Below are positions 1 to 6,012 of a stretch of 8,210 nucleotides of DNA, piece after piece. Origin of the DNA: Acidobacteriota bacterium (GTDB lineage: Bacteria > Acidobacteriota > HRBIN11). The stretch spans positions 1 through 8,210 of the forward strand of contig JANXAA010000082.1 in NCBI GenBank assembly GCA_025061865.1, written 5' to 3'. How positions within the stretch are numbered: position 1 is the first letter of the stretch; every line of letters begins with the position of its first letter. A model generated the notes under the pieces. That model searched no databases and was not told the origin of the DNA. It saw only the letters and a list, made by a program, of their open reading frames with translations. The position numbers and the translations under genes are program-made.

Positions 1-25
1 GGGCAATGAGAAGGGCCTTACTCAC
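1..25 (-). CDS. ABC-2 type permease, N-terminal fragment (runs off the window)
   Basis: Only the first eight codons are visible, reading VSKALLIA from a GTG at 25-23. The GTG overlaps the stop codon of the upstream ATPase gene by 8 nt (GTGAGTAA). A GGAGG lies 8 nt upstream of the GTG, inside the ATPase gene, so translation start here is well supported. NatA-type ATPase genes are normally followed by a NatB-type membrane permease, and such permeases often begin with a short basic and hydrophobic segment like this one. The family assignment is inferred from context; the start itself is seen directly. Translational coupling with the ATPase is likely. Confidence 0.6.
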
Positions 26-923
26 GCACTTCGCCTCCGACAGCGCGAATGAAGATCTCATGGAGTGAAGGGGCTCGGACCTCAAAACGGCGAATCCGAA
101 TACGCCCGACCAGTTGGGTCAAGATGGCCTGGGGGTCGACCCCATCGTCCAGAAAGATTTCAGCGTACTTCCCCGAGTCGTTGACCCGTCGGACGCCCGC
201 CAGGTCCCATAAAACGTGACCATCTCCGTCATAAGCCAGGTGAATGGCCTGACCCCCGGCCGCCTTTACGTCGGCCAGGGGTCCGTCCAGGACCTTGCGA
301 CCCCGATGGATGAGGACGACGGCGTCGCAGATTTGCTCGGCCTGTTCCATGATGTGGGTCGAAAACAGGACGGTCCGGCCCCGACGCTTCAGGTCCAAGA
401 CGATGTCCCGTAGGAGGTCCTGATTGACGGGGTCGAGACCCGCAAAGGGTTCGTCCAAGACGACCAGTTCTGGGTCATGGACGAGGGCCGCGGCCAGCTG
501 GACCTTCTGGCTCATACCCTTCGAAAGGGCCTCACAGGGCTTGCCGCTGCATGCGGCGAGGCCCAGGCGATCGAGCCATTCATGGACCCGCCGTCGGGCC
601 GTCAGACTGTCCAGACCCTTGAGGCGGGCCAAGTAGGCTAAGAGCTCGGCGACCTTCATCTTCTTGTACAGGCCCCGTTCCTCGGGCAGGTAGCCAATGC
701 AAGGCCGAACGGCCTCCGGCCGGGTATGGCCCAAGACCGTGACCCGGCCCTCGTCCGGCAAGAGGATACCGACAATCATCCGGAGGGTCGTCGTCTTGCC
801 AGCCCCATTGGGCCCCAGGCAGCCGTAAATCGTGCCGCTTGGGACCCGCAGAGAGAGGTCCGAGACGGCTGTGACCTTCCCGAATCGCTTCGTAACGTTC
901 TCCAGGACGAGGGCCGCCGACAC
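18..923 (-). CDS. ABC transporter ATP-binding protein, NatA type
   Basis: Cytoplasmic ATPase subunit of an ABC exporter, 301 aa. It shows, in order, Walker A GPNGAGKTTT (about residues 37-46), a Q-loop segment YLPEERGLY (79-87) of the form usual in NatA-like sodium or drug exporters, the signature LSKGMSQKVQ (133-142), Walker B LVVLDEPFAGLD (153-164) and the H-loop histidine in STHIM (about 190). The C-terminal ~90 residues form the extra domain typical of NatA and end in the characteristic SLHEIFIRAVGG. I chose GTG at 923 because GGAGGAGG sits about 6 nt upstream; an ATG at 977 would add 18 residues without an equally good site. The permease start overlaps the stop. The transported substrate (sodium, drug or other) cannot be told from sequence. 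Confidence 0.93.
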   Translation of the reverse strand: MSAALVLENVTKRFGKVTAVSDLSLRVPSGTIYGCLGPNGAGKTTTLRMIVGILLPDEGRVTVLGHTRPEAVRPCIGYLPEERGLYKKMKVAELLAYLARLKGLDSLTARRRVHEWLDRLGLAACSGKPCEALSKGMSQKVQLAAALVHDPELVVLDEPFAGLDPVNQDLLRDIVLDLKRRGRTVLFSTHIMEQAEQICDAVVLIHRGRKVLDGPLADVKAAGGQAIHLAYDGDGHVLWDLAGVRRVNDSGKYAEIFLDDGVDPQAILTQLVGRIRIRRFEVRAPSLHEIFIRAVGGEVRE

Positions 924-956
924 GGGATCCCTCCTCCCAATTGCGGATCGGGCCTC

Positions 957-968
957 GCAAGATACAAG
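957..968 (-). repeat. Single heptamer-repeat unit upstream of the ABC ATPase gene
   Basis: In the sense of the gene this reads CTTGTATCTTGC, 35-45 nt before the GTG start. It contains one GTATCTT unit matching the repeats found before malQ, the zinc-ribbon gene, rfaE2 and the btpA-like gene. With one unit, chance occurrence is possible; the shared position and orientation are the argument for including it. Confidence 0.3.
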
Positions 969-1013
969 CCTCCCCAAGTCTAGAGCAGGATGCGGGGAGA
1001 GGTCCCAGAGCGT

Positions 1014-1045
1014 ACTAAATAATTTATAAAAAACACAATATTTAC
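1014..1045. other. AT-rich island between the zinc-ribbon and ABC ATPase genes
   Basis: A tract of about 32 bp that is overwhelmingly A/T, in an otherwise GC-rich window. It contains TTTATAAA and, on the minus strand, a run of six T. It lies about 90 nt upstream of the ABC ATPase start and about 60 nt downstream of the zinc-ribbon stop. It could hold the ATPase promoter (TATAAA on the minus strand, but no convincing -35), an UP-like element, or the U-rich end of the zinc-ribbon transcript. No strong GC stem precedes the T run, so a classic intrinsic terminator is not supported. Confidence 0.35.
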
Positions 1046-1103
1046 CACCCCATCCGCCTCAGCCCAATTCGCATGTCCCAACGACCCACTCGCAATGCGC
1101 AAT

Positions 1104-1463
1104 CTAATCTGAATGGCCTCCTCCTGTCCCTTCGGGGTTCTCTCCCTCGGCTTCCATTTGCTCGACCATCTCGTTCCAATCCTCACCGAGTTCCTCTCCC
1201 CATTGCCGCCCTATACGCTTCATCCACCGGGCGACGCTCCGGGGGTTATCCTCGTCGATGTCCCCCAGGCGGGACGGGTCGAGGAGCGACTCGAGACGGT
1301 CCTCCTCAGACCGCAGGAATGCGACCCGGGAGGGGATGCGGGTCAGGCGCGCCTGCCCGCAATGGGGACACCGGGCCGTCTCCGTCTCAGCCTGCCGGAC
1401 CGTCCACCAGAAGAGACTGACCCGGCGTCGACAGCCGTGACACATGTATTCATAAATCGGCAC
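1104..1463 (-). CDS. FmdB-family zinc-ribbon protein with acidic C-terminal region
   Basis: Small cytoplasmic protein of 119 aa. The N-terminus starts with the hallmark PIYEYMC of FmdB-type zinc ribbons, with four likely zinc ligands as two CxxC pairs (Cys8/Cys11 in CHGC and Cys32/Cys35 in CPHC). The remaining ~80 residues are charged and acidic, with a segment DPSRLGDIDEDNPRSVARW followed by a glutamate-rich tail. I recall that layout from FmdB-like proteins of other bacteria. FmdB proteins are named as putative regulators of formamide/amide use, but for most members no function is proven. Start GTG at 1463 is preceded by GGGAGG 6 nt upstream; a start at 1544 would translate the promoter and repeat region. 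It has its own predicted promoter in the 97-bp gap after malQ. Confidence 0.85.
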   Translation of the reverse strand: MPIYEYMCHGCRRRVSLFWWTVRQAETETARCPHCGQARLTRIPSRVAFLRSEEDRLESLLDPSRLGDIDEDNPRSVARWMKRIGRQWGEELGEDWNEMVEQMEAEGENPEGTGGGHSD

Positions 1464-1484
1464 GGCGGGCCTCCCGGGGGAACC

Positions 1485-1549
1485 GGGATGTGGGATACAA
1501 GAGTCGAGGTGCAGGATTATAAGTATGGAAGACCCAGGATGCAAGATGG
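1485..1549 (-). repeat. Degenerate heptamer repeat array before the zinc-ribbon gene
   Basis: Read in the sense of the gene, this 65-bp stretch breaks into 7-bp steps: four units from 1549 (first two CCATCTT, GCATCCT), a 2-nt phase slip, then five units ending GTATCCC, ACATCCC. The last 17 nt (CTTGTATCCCACATCCC) differ by one base from the same stretch upstream of rfaE2 (3290-3306). Compared with the malQ copy, GGATACAAG and GTGCAGGAT are separated here by exactly 7 extra nt, as expected if whole units are gained or lost. The array overlaps the predicted promoter. Confidence 0.6.
1516..1544 (-). promoter_or_regulatory. Predicted sigma-70-type promoter of the zinc-ribbon gene
   Basis: On the minus strand TTGCAT (1544-1539) and a perfect TATAAT (1521-1516) are separated by 17 bp. 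Transcription would begin near 1509, giving a leader of about 46 nt that contains the GGGAGG ribosome binding site. The -35 hexamer is built from two adjoining units of the 7-bp repeat. This is the best promoter match in the window, in the gap immediately after malQ. Confidence 0.6.
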
Positions 1550-1560
1550 GAAATGGCGGC

Positions 1561-3057
1561 TCACACCCGACCGTAAGTTTCGGTCAGGTCGGCCAGGCGC
1601 CGGGCGAGTTCCGGCGTGATCCGATGGGACGGGAGACGCCACTCCCAGTTGCCCGCCGTGGTCGCCGGGGTGTTCATCCGAGCCTCGGCTCCTAAGCCGA
1701 GGACGTCCTGCATGGGGATGACAACCCGGTCGGCGACTGACATCATGGCCAAGCGGACCATCTCCCAGGCCACTTCGTCAGCCGTCACCGTCCGACCCAG
1801 GTACCGGAAGAGGCGGTGGCGGTCCTCATCTGAGGCTTCTTGTTCGAACCAACCCCGGACCGTGTTGTTGTCGTGGGTCCCCGTGTAGACGACACAGTGC
1901 CGGACATGATTGTGGGGAGCATATGGATTCGTGGACATGTCCGGCCCAAAGGCAAAGAGTAAGACCCGCATCCCTGGGAAGCCCCATCGCTCCATGACCT
2001 CCCGGACGTCCGGCGTGATGACACCTAAGTCCTCGGCGATGATGGGCAGGCAGGGAAAGTGTCTAGACAGGGTCCGGAAAAAGTCCTCGGCCGGCGCCTC
2101 GACCCAATGCCCGTAGACCGCCGTCGGCTCATGGGCCGGGATTTCCCAATAGGCCACGAAACCCCGGAAGTGGTCGACTCGGACGAGGTCGTAGAGACTC
2201 AGGTTATGCGCTATCCGTCGAACCCACCAGTCGTAGCCCCGCTGCTGGAGGACGTCCCACCGGTAGACGGGGTGGCCCCACCGCTGACCCGTGGCGCTGA
2301 AGTAGTCGGGCGGGACGCCAGTGACGTGGGTCGGCCGCTTTTGGTCGTCCAGTCGAAAGAGGTCAGGATGGACCCAAACGTCGGCGCTGTGGAAATCCAC
2401 ATAGAGGGGAAGGTCTCCGATGATCTGGATGCCCCGCTCCCGGGCGTAAGCCCGCAAGGCCTGCCACTGACGAAAGAACAAGTATTGCCAGAACTTCTCC
2501 ATGGCGACCCGTCGGCCCAGGCGTCGGCGCGCTCGGTCTAGGGCCACCGGATGCCGGTCTCGCAAGGGTGGCGGCCACCGATCCCAGGATTGGTTCCTGA
2601 AGTGTTCGCTCAGGGCGACGAAAAGGGCGTAGTCCTCGAGCCAGGTCGCATGGGCCTCGACGAACCATTGGTAGTCCGGGTCCCGTCGGCGTCGCCCAGA
2701 CCGCTCGAAGGCCCTCTCCAGGAGACCCCGCTTGAGAGCGTAAACCTTGGGATAGTCGACCCGGTGTTCAGGCAAGTCGGGAGGAGCTTCCAGGTCTTCG
2801 GGGGCCAACCATCCGTCCTCGACGAGTCGTTCCGGGCTAATGAGGAGGGGGTTTCCAGCGAAGGCGGACATGGCATTGTACGGAGAGCCGCCTCCGCCGA
2901 GGCTTGACGGGGTCAGGGGGAGGACTTGCCAGAAACTCTGCCGAGCTTCGGCTAAGAAGTCCACGAACCGATAGGCCGAGGGCCCTAGGTCCCCGACCCC
3001 GAAAGGGGACGGTAGCGAAGTGACGTGGAGCAGGATGCCGCTCCCCCGACGTCTCAC
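1561..3057 (-). CDS. malQ: 4-alpha-glucanotransferase (amylomaltase, GH77)
   Basis: Cytoplasmic enzyme of glycogen/maltodextrin metabolism that moves alpha-1,4-glucan segments between acceptors, releasing glucose. It has 498 aa, the usual length for short bacterial MalQ. The N-terminus carries GILLHVTSLPSPFG, GDLG and SPY-AFAGNPLLIS, all typical of GH77. The catalytic set is intact: nucleophile Asp295 in VRVDHFRGF, acid/base Glu342 in IIAEDLG, and the third carboxylate Asp396 in TGTHDNNT, almost the same numbering as Thermus amylomaltase (293/340/395). The start is GTG at 3057, with CGGAGGT about 7 nt upstream; ATG at 3084 would add nine residues with no better site. It is divergent from rfaE2 and separated from the next minus-strand gene by 97 bp with its own promoter, so probably monocistronic. 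No other glycogen gene lies nearby. Confidence 0.96.
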   Translation of the reverse strand: MRRRGSGILLHVTSLPSPFGVGDLGPSAYRFVDFLAEARQSFWQVLPLTPSSLGGGGSPYNAMSAFAGNPLLISPERLVEDGWLAPEDLEAPPDLPEHRVDYPKVYALKRGLLERAFERSGRRRRDPDYQWFVEAHATWLEDYALFVALSEHFRNQSWDRWPPPLRDRHPVALDRARRRLGRRVAMEKFWQYLFFRQWQALRAYARERGIQIIGDLPLYVDFHSADVWVHPDLFRLDDQKRPTHVTGVPPDYFSATGQRWGHPVYRWDVLQQRGYDWWVRRIAHNLSLYDLVRVDHFRGFVAYWEIPAHEPTAVYGHWVEAPAEDFFRTLSRHFPCLPIIAEDLGVITPDVREVMERWGFPGMRVLLFAFGPDMSTNPYAPHNHVRHCVVYTGTHDNNTVRGWFEQEASDEDRHRLFRYLGRTVTADEVAWEMVRLAMMSVADRVVIPMQDVLGLGAEARMNTPATTAGNWEWRLPSHRITPELARRLADLTETYGRV

Positions 3058-3096
3058 GATATAGACCTCCGGGATCAGGAGCATGTATCGGGTGAC

Positions 3097-3124
3097 GTAT
3101 GGTAGGATACAAGGTGCAGGATGC
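3097..3124 (-). repeat. Heptamer repeat array before malQ
   Basis: In malQ sense: GCATCCT (3124-3118), GCACCTT (3117-3111), GTATCCT (3110-3104), then a degenerate ACCATAC (3103-3097), all in the same 7-bp register. This is the same unit family as upstream of rfaE2 and the zinc-ribbon gene, in the same orientation relative to the downstream gene. Confidence 0.5.
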
Positions 3125-3127
3125 CAA
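3099..3127 (-). promoter_or_regulatory. Candidate malQ promoter
   Basis: On the minus strand TTGGCA (3127-3122) and TACCAT (3104-3099) are 17 bp apart, matching 5 and 4 of 6 consensus bases. Transcription would start near 3092, about 35 nt before the GTG. A second, weaker pair (TTGTAT at 3112-3107 with GATACA at 3089-3084, also 17 bp apart) overlaps it. The hexamers fall within the heptamer array, so which pair works is uncertain. Confidence 0.35.
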
Positions 3128-3186
3128 AGTGAAAGAGGGGAGAAAGCAAAGCATCCAGAGCAAAGACGAACGCCTTCGTCCTGGTC

Positions 3187-3232
3187 CGGTATCAGTGTTT
3201 CAGGATACCGTCCTGACTGCCGGCGTCCTGAC
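3187..3232. promoter_or_regulatory. Overlapping dyads and direct repeat in the malQ/rfaE2 divergent region
   Basis: CGGTATC (3187-3193) and GATACCG (3204-3210) form a perfect 7-bp inverted repeat with a 10-nt spacer. It overlaps a second perfect dyad, TCAGGA (3200-3205) and TCCTGA (3211-3216) with a 5-nt spacer. CGTCCTGAC is repeated directly at 3209-3217 and 3224-3232, 15 bp apart. The cluster sits between two divergent genes, where an operator is plausible; no regulator is encoded nearby and no T run supports a terminator. Confidence 0.3.
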
Positions 3233-3262
3233 GGAAGGGGCTACGCAACTGGGACTCCAGAC

Positions 3263-3292
3263 TTGGGACCCAGGAATCGGGGACCCTATCTT
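3263..3292 (+). promoter_or_regulatory. Candidate rfaE2-waaC promoter
   Basis: TTGGGA (3263-3268) and TATCTT (3287-3292) are 18 bp apart, which would start transcription near 3299, only about 13 nt before the ATG at 3312. A TATCCT at 3294-3299 is an alternative -10. The leader is too short for, and lacks, a GGAGG-type site, so start selection may be leaderless or nearly so. Confidence 0.35.
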
Positions 3293-3306
3293 GTATCCTA
3301 CATCCC
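3286..3306 (+). repeat. Heptamer repeat array before rfaE2
   Basis: Three in-register units: CTATCTT (3286-3292), GTATCCT (3293-3299) and ACATCCC (3300-3306), ending 5 nt before the ATG at 3312. The last two units plus the flanking CTT match the zinc-ribbon upstream copy at 16 of 17 positions. Confidence 0.55.
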
Positions 3307-3311
3307 GTAAG

Positions 3312-3842
3312 ATGCCCATTCGCCCTATGGATACGGCTCACGTCTGTACCGACTTGGCCGAGGCTGTCCGGCTCGTCCGACGATGGCGGGCGGAGGGTCT
3401 CTGTATCGTGATGGCCAACGGTTGCTTCGACCTCGTCCACGGCGGCCATGTTTGTTACCTGCGGGCGGCCGCCGCCCTGGGGGACCGTCTGGTCGTGGCC
3501 GTCAACGATGACGCCTCCGTCCGCCGGCTGAAGGGACCCGGTCGACCTGTGTTCCCCCTGGAACAACGCCTCCGCCTGGTGGCGGCCATCGCCGGCGTAG
3601 CGGCCGTCTTCCCCTTCGAAGACCCCGACGTCACCCGAATCTTGGTTGAACTACGCCCCCACATTCACTGTAAGGGGGGCGACTATGAGACCCCATCGGC
3701 TATCCCGGAGTACCCCACCGCCGTCCAGTTGGGCATCGAGAGCCGTATCGTCGGGGGCCCCAAGATCCAGTCTTCCCGTGGGTTGGTCCCCCTGTGGCGT
3801 CGGCTTCGGGAGTCGAGTACCCCCAGGGCAGAGGGAACGTGA
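3312..3842 (+). CDS. rfaE2: D-glycero-beta-D-manno-heptose 1-phosphate adenylyltransferase (stand-alone HldE C-domain)
   Basis: Nucleotidyltransferase of 176 aa that makes ADP-heptose from heptose 1-phosphate and ATP, a late step in building the LPS inner core. The motif NGCFDLVHGGH (about 36-46) holds the HxGH ATP site, followed by YLRAAAALGDRLVVAVNDDASV-type sequence, RRLKGPGRPV (71-80) and KGGDY (121-125), all diagnostic of the HldE/RfaE adenylyltransferase domain. The C-terminal loop reads KIQSSRGLV rather than the more usual YSTT-like segment. The start is chosen at ATG 3312; ATG 3327 is possible, and neither has a Shine-Dalgarno sequence. The frame stays open back to 3099, but that stretch is repeat and promoter DNA with no family similarity. 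It is followed after 11 bp by waaC, the next enzyme in the pathway. The separate kinase domain (HldE1) is not in the window. Confidence 0.88.
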   Translation: MPIRPMDTAHVCTDLAEAVRLVRRWRAEGLCIVMANGCFDLVHGGHVCYLRAAAALGDRLVVAVNDDASVRRLKGPGRPVFPLEQRLRLVAAIAGVAAVFPFEDPDVTRILVELRPHIHCKGGDYETPSAIPEYPTAVQLGIESRIVGGPKIQSSRGLVPLWRRLRESSTPRAEGT

Positions 3843-3853
3843 GGGGTATCCCC

Positions 3854-4960
3854 ATGCCGTCGGCTTCGCATGTCGTCGAACCGGCGCCAGAGGCCACCGT
3901 CCACCGTTGCGCTCCCTTGAAGGTCCTCGTCGTCCGCATGAGCTCTTTTGGGGATATCGTACATACGATCCCGGCCATCACCATCCTGCGTCGTTACTTT
4001 CCAGACGCTGTGATCGACTGGCTCGTCCAGGCCAGGTATGACCGTCTGGTCTCGATCGTTAGGGGCCTTCGCCGGGTGTGGACCCTGCCGGGTTCGGCAT
4101 TAAGCCGGCACGCTTCGATCCAAAAGACCCTGCGAGCCGAACAGTACACGTGGGCCATCGATTTTCAGGGTCTCCTTAAGAGTGGAGTCTGGACCTGGCG
4201 GAGTCGGGCGGCCTCTCGCCTGGGGTTTCACAGGTCGGACTTAGGGGAACCCATCGCCGGGGTCTTTTACAACCGGCGCCCGACGGTCCACGCTCTTGAA
4301 CGAGCTCGAATCCACGTGATCGAGAAAAACGCTCTGATCCTAACGGGAATGGGCCTGGACGCCGAGGCCGTCCGGCAGGCCCTTCGGGATCTGGCCGACC
4401 CGGTCGAACGGGTCGGTCTGCTGACGGTCTCCCCGGAAGCCACCGAGCGGCCTCGAGTATGGCTGAGGACGCAAGGTCTTCGAACGGGGTCTTTCTGGGT
4501 CTTCCAAAGCGGGGCCGCCCAGGCCGCCAAGCAGTGGCCCTTGGAGGCCTGCCGTCAGGTCGTCCTGGACGTGTACGAACAGACCCGACGACCCGTCGTG
4601 ATTCTCGGCGGGCCTCAGGAGGTCGAACGGACCCAGGCCCTCTGGGAAGCCGTTCGGCCAGTGGACGCCCGTATGGCGCCGCCCCTGGACTGGAAAGAGC
4701 TGACCGTGTTTTTGCGAGCCGCCGCCGTCATCCTCGGACCCGACACGGGGGTCCTCCACCTGGCCGACTTTCTCGGGACCCCCGTCGTGATGGGGATGGC
4801 TCACGCACCGGCTTACCGGAATGGACCCTTCTTCACGCGTGCCGCCAGTCAAGCCGTCGAGATCGGGACCCGACCCGCACGGATGAGCGGGGTCCATGTA
4901 TCGGCCCTTCGAGATGCCTTAGTACGGGCCTTGCTTTCGATGCCGGGGCATGGGTCTTAG
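3854..4960 (+). CDS. waaC: Glycosyltransferase family 9, lipopolysaccharide heptosyltransferase I type
   Basis: Protein of 368 aa with a GT-B fold of family GT9, transferring heptose from ADP-heptose to the Kdo region of lipid A at the inner face of the cytoplasmic membrane. The N-terminal motif KVLVVRMSSFGDIVHTIPA (about 23-41) contains the conserved GD(I/V)(V/L)HT signature with likely catalytic Asp34. The middle holds IDFQGLLKS (102-110), seen in WaaC. The C-terminal half has the nucleotide-sugar-side GPDTGVLHLA (295-304). An N-terminal tail of about 20 residues precedes the core. Start ATG 3854 has GAGGGG 7 nt upstream; an ATG at 3794 would overlap rfaE2 by 49 nt. Pairing with rfaE2 supports heptose use; WaaF or another GT9 enzyme is the main alternative. 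Confidence 0.85.
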   Translation: MPSASHVVEPAPEATVHRCAPLKVLVVRMSSFGDIVHTIPAITILRRYFPDAVIDWLVQARYDRLVSIVRGLRRVWTLPGSALSRHASIQKTLRAEQYTWAIDFQGLLKSGVWTWRSRAASRLGFHRSDLGEPIAGVFYNRRPTVHALERARIHVIEKNALILTGMGLDAEAVRQALRDLADPVERVGLLTVSPEATERPRVWLRTQGLRTGSFWVFQSGAAQAAKQWPLEACRQVVLDVYEQTRRPVVILGGPQEVERTQALWEAVRPVDARMAPPLDWKELTVFLRAAAVILGPDTGVLHLADFLGTPVVMGMAHAPAYRNGPFFTRAASQAVEIGTRPARMSGVHVSALRDALVRALLSMPGHGS

Positions 4961-5132
4961 GTACTGGGTCAGGATGAAGGCCCGATAAGGCCCGGTAATA
5001 AGAGACCCTAACAAATTACGGGCATCGGCTGGCTCCGGACCCTGAATCCCTTGCCTTGAGACGCGGCCCTGGGAGTCGGCCGGGGTCTGGGGCCCCTGTT
5101 CCGGGACCTAAGACTTGCCCTACGAGACACTG
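4961..5132. other. Intergenic stretch after waaC
   Basis: No gene is supported here. An imperfect inverted repeat CCCGGTAAT (4991-4999) and ATTACGGG (5015-5022), complementary apart from one bulged G, could form a stem after waaC, but no T run follows. The in-frame open region from 5056 would give a proline- and arginine-rich leader unlike the BtpA family and is treated as non-coding. Confidence 0.4.
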
Positions 5133-5174
5133 TCATCTTGCATCGCGCATCATGCATCCCCTATCTTTCATCCC
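5133..5174 (+). repeat. Six-unit heptamer repeat array abutting the btpA-like start
   Basis: Six perfectly phased 7-bp units: TCATCTT (5133-5139), GCATCGC (5140-5146), GCATCAT (5147-5153), GCATCCC (5154-5160), CTATCTT (5161-5167) and TCATCCC (5168-5174). Each has ATC at positions 3-5. The ATG follows at 5176. This is the most regular copy of the repeat in the window and it embeds the predicted promoter. Confidence 0.65.
5138..5167 (+). promoter_or_regulatory. Predicted leaderless promoter of the btpA-like gene
   Basis: TTGCAT (5138-5143) and TATCTT (5162-5167) are separated by 18 bp. The -10 ends 8 nt before the ATG at 5176, so transcription would begin at or next to the A of the ATG. There is no purine-rich ribosome binding site upstream, consistent with a leaderless mRNA. 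Both hexamers are made from heptamer units. Confidence 0.5.
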
Positions 5175-5175
5175 T

Positions 5176-6012
5176 ATGAAACAGTGGGTCGCCGTCGTCC
5201 ATCTGCCGCCACTTCCAGGTAGCCCCCTCTACGAGGGTCCTCTATCGGCCATCGTAGACCGGGCCGTCGAAGAGGCCCGCCGACTTACGGAGGCCGGTGC
5301 CTGGGCGGTTCTCTTGGAAAACTTCGGGGACCGGCCCTTCTACCGGCGACGGGTGCCACCCATCACCGTCGCCGTTATGGCCCACGCGGCAGGTCAGGTC
5401 GTCACCCGAGTCGGCTGTCGCCTCGGCATTAGCATGCTTCGCAATGATGCCCTCTCGGGTCTGGCGGTGGCGGCCGCCGTCGGGGGAACCTTCATCCGAG
5501 TCAACGTCCTGACGGGCGTCGTAGTGACCGACCAAGGCCTGATATCGGGTCCAGCGGCCACGCTACTCCGTTACCGGCGATATTGGTCGGCCTCCCATGT
5601 CGAGGTCTGGGCCGACTTCCGGGTCAAGCACGGGCACCCCCTGGTCGAGCGACCGATCGAAGACGAACTGGCCGACTTGCTCGAGCGGGGCCTGGCCGAC
5701 GCCGTCATCGTCAGCGGTCCCCGGACGGGGCAGGCGCCGGACCCGACCGGGGTCCAAGCAGTCCGGCGAGCCGTACCGGAAGCCGTCCTTTGGCTGGGAA
5801 GCGGGGCGACACCCGAAAATGTGGTAGACTATTTGCCCTTTGTCGACGGTGTCATCGTCGGGAGTTACCTCCGGGAAGACGGCGTGGCCGGTCGGCCCTT
5901 AGACCCACGGAGGGTTGAGCGATGGGTCCGTGCCTGGCAAACATCGAGTCCATCCGAGTCGAGCGGGTCCCTACCCCTGAGGACGCGCCCGTCGAGGTCC
6001 GGCGGGTCCTGA
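5176..6012 (+). CDS. BtpA/SgcQ-family protein
   Basis: TIM-barrel-like protein of 278 aa. Family hallmarks are the N-terminal VVHLPPLPGSP (about 7-17), the strand AVLLENFGDRPF (44-55), RVNVLTGVVVTDQGLISG (108-125), VWADFRVKHGHPL (144-156), ADAVIVSGPRTG (174-185), and the phosphate-binding-like LWLGSGATPENV (205-216) with DGVIVGSYLREDG (224-236). BtpA was named for a role in photosystem I biogenesis in cyanobacteria and SgcQ lies in an E. coli sugar-related cluster, but the reaction is not established. The conserved core ends near residue 254. The last ~24 residues are Ser/Arg-rich, unlike the family, and lie in the 91-bp overlap with the next gene. Start ATG 5176 matches the family N-terminus; ATG 5152 would add eight residues translated from repeats. 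Confidence 0.88.
   Translation: MKQWVAVVHLPPLPGSPLYEGPLSAIVDRAVEEARRLTEAGAWAVLLENFGDRPFYRRRVPPITVAVMAHAAGQVVTRVGCRLGISMLRNDALSGLAVAAAVGGTFIRVNVLTGVVVTDQGLISGPAATLLRYRRYWSASHVEVWADFRVKHGHPLVERPIEDELADLLERGLADAVIVSGPRTGQAPDPTGVQAVRRAVPEAVLWLGSGATPENVVDYLPFVDGVIVGSYLREDGVAGRPLDPRRVERWVRAWQTSSPSESSGSLPLRTRPSRSGGS

Noticed and set aside
1113..1619. 168-codon plus-strand open frame across the zinc-ribbon gene
   Set aside because: It is opposite the zinc-ribbon coding sequence and its promoter; no motif or ribosome binding site supports it.
2059..2541. 160-codon plus-strand open frame inside malQ
   Set aside because: It is antisense to a well-conserved enzyme with intact catalytic residues; long shadow frames are expected in GC-rich DNA.
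3099..3311. Open frame in phase with rfaE2 that would give a 71-residue N-terminal extension
   Set aside because: It translates the heptamer repeats, both divergent promoters and the dyad cluster; it shows no resemblance to the family, whose members start near 3312.
4459..4977. 172-codon plus-strand open frame inside waaC in another phase
   Set aside because: Arg/Gly/Pro-rich shadow translation with no recognisable motif, within the conserved GT9 gene.
5056..5175. N-terminal extension of the btpA-like protein
   Set aside because: The residues are Pro/Arg/Gly-rich and come from intergenic and repeat DNA; the conserved family N-terminus begins right after ATG 5176.
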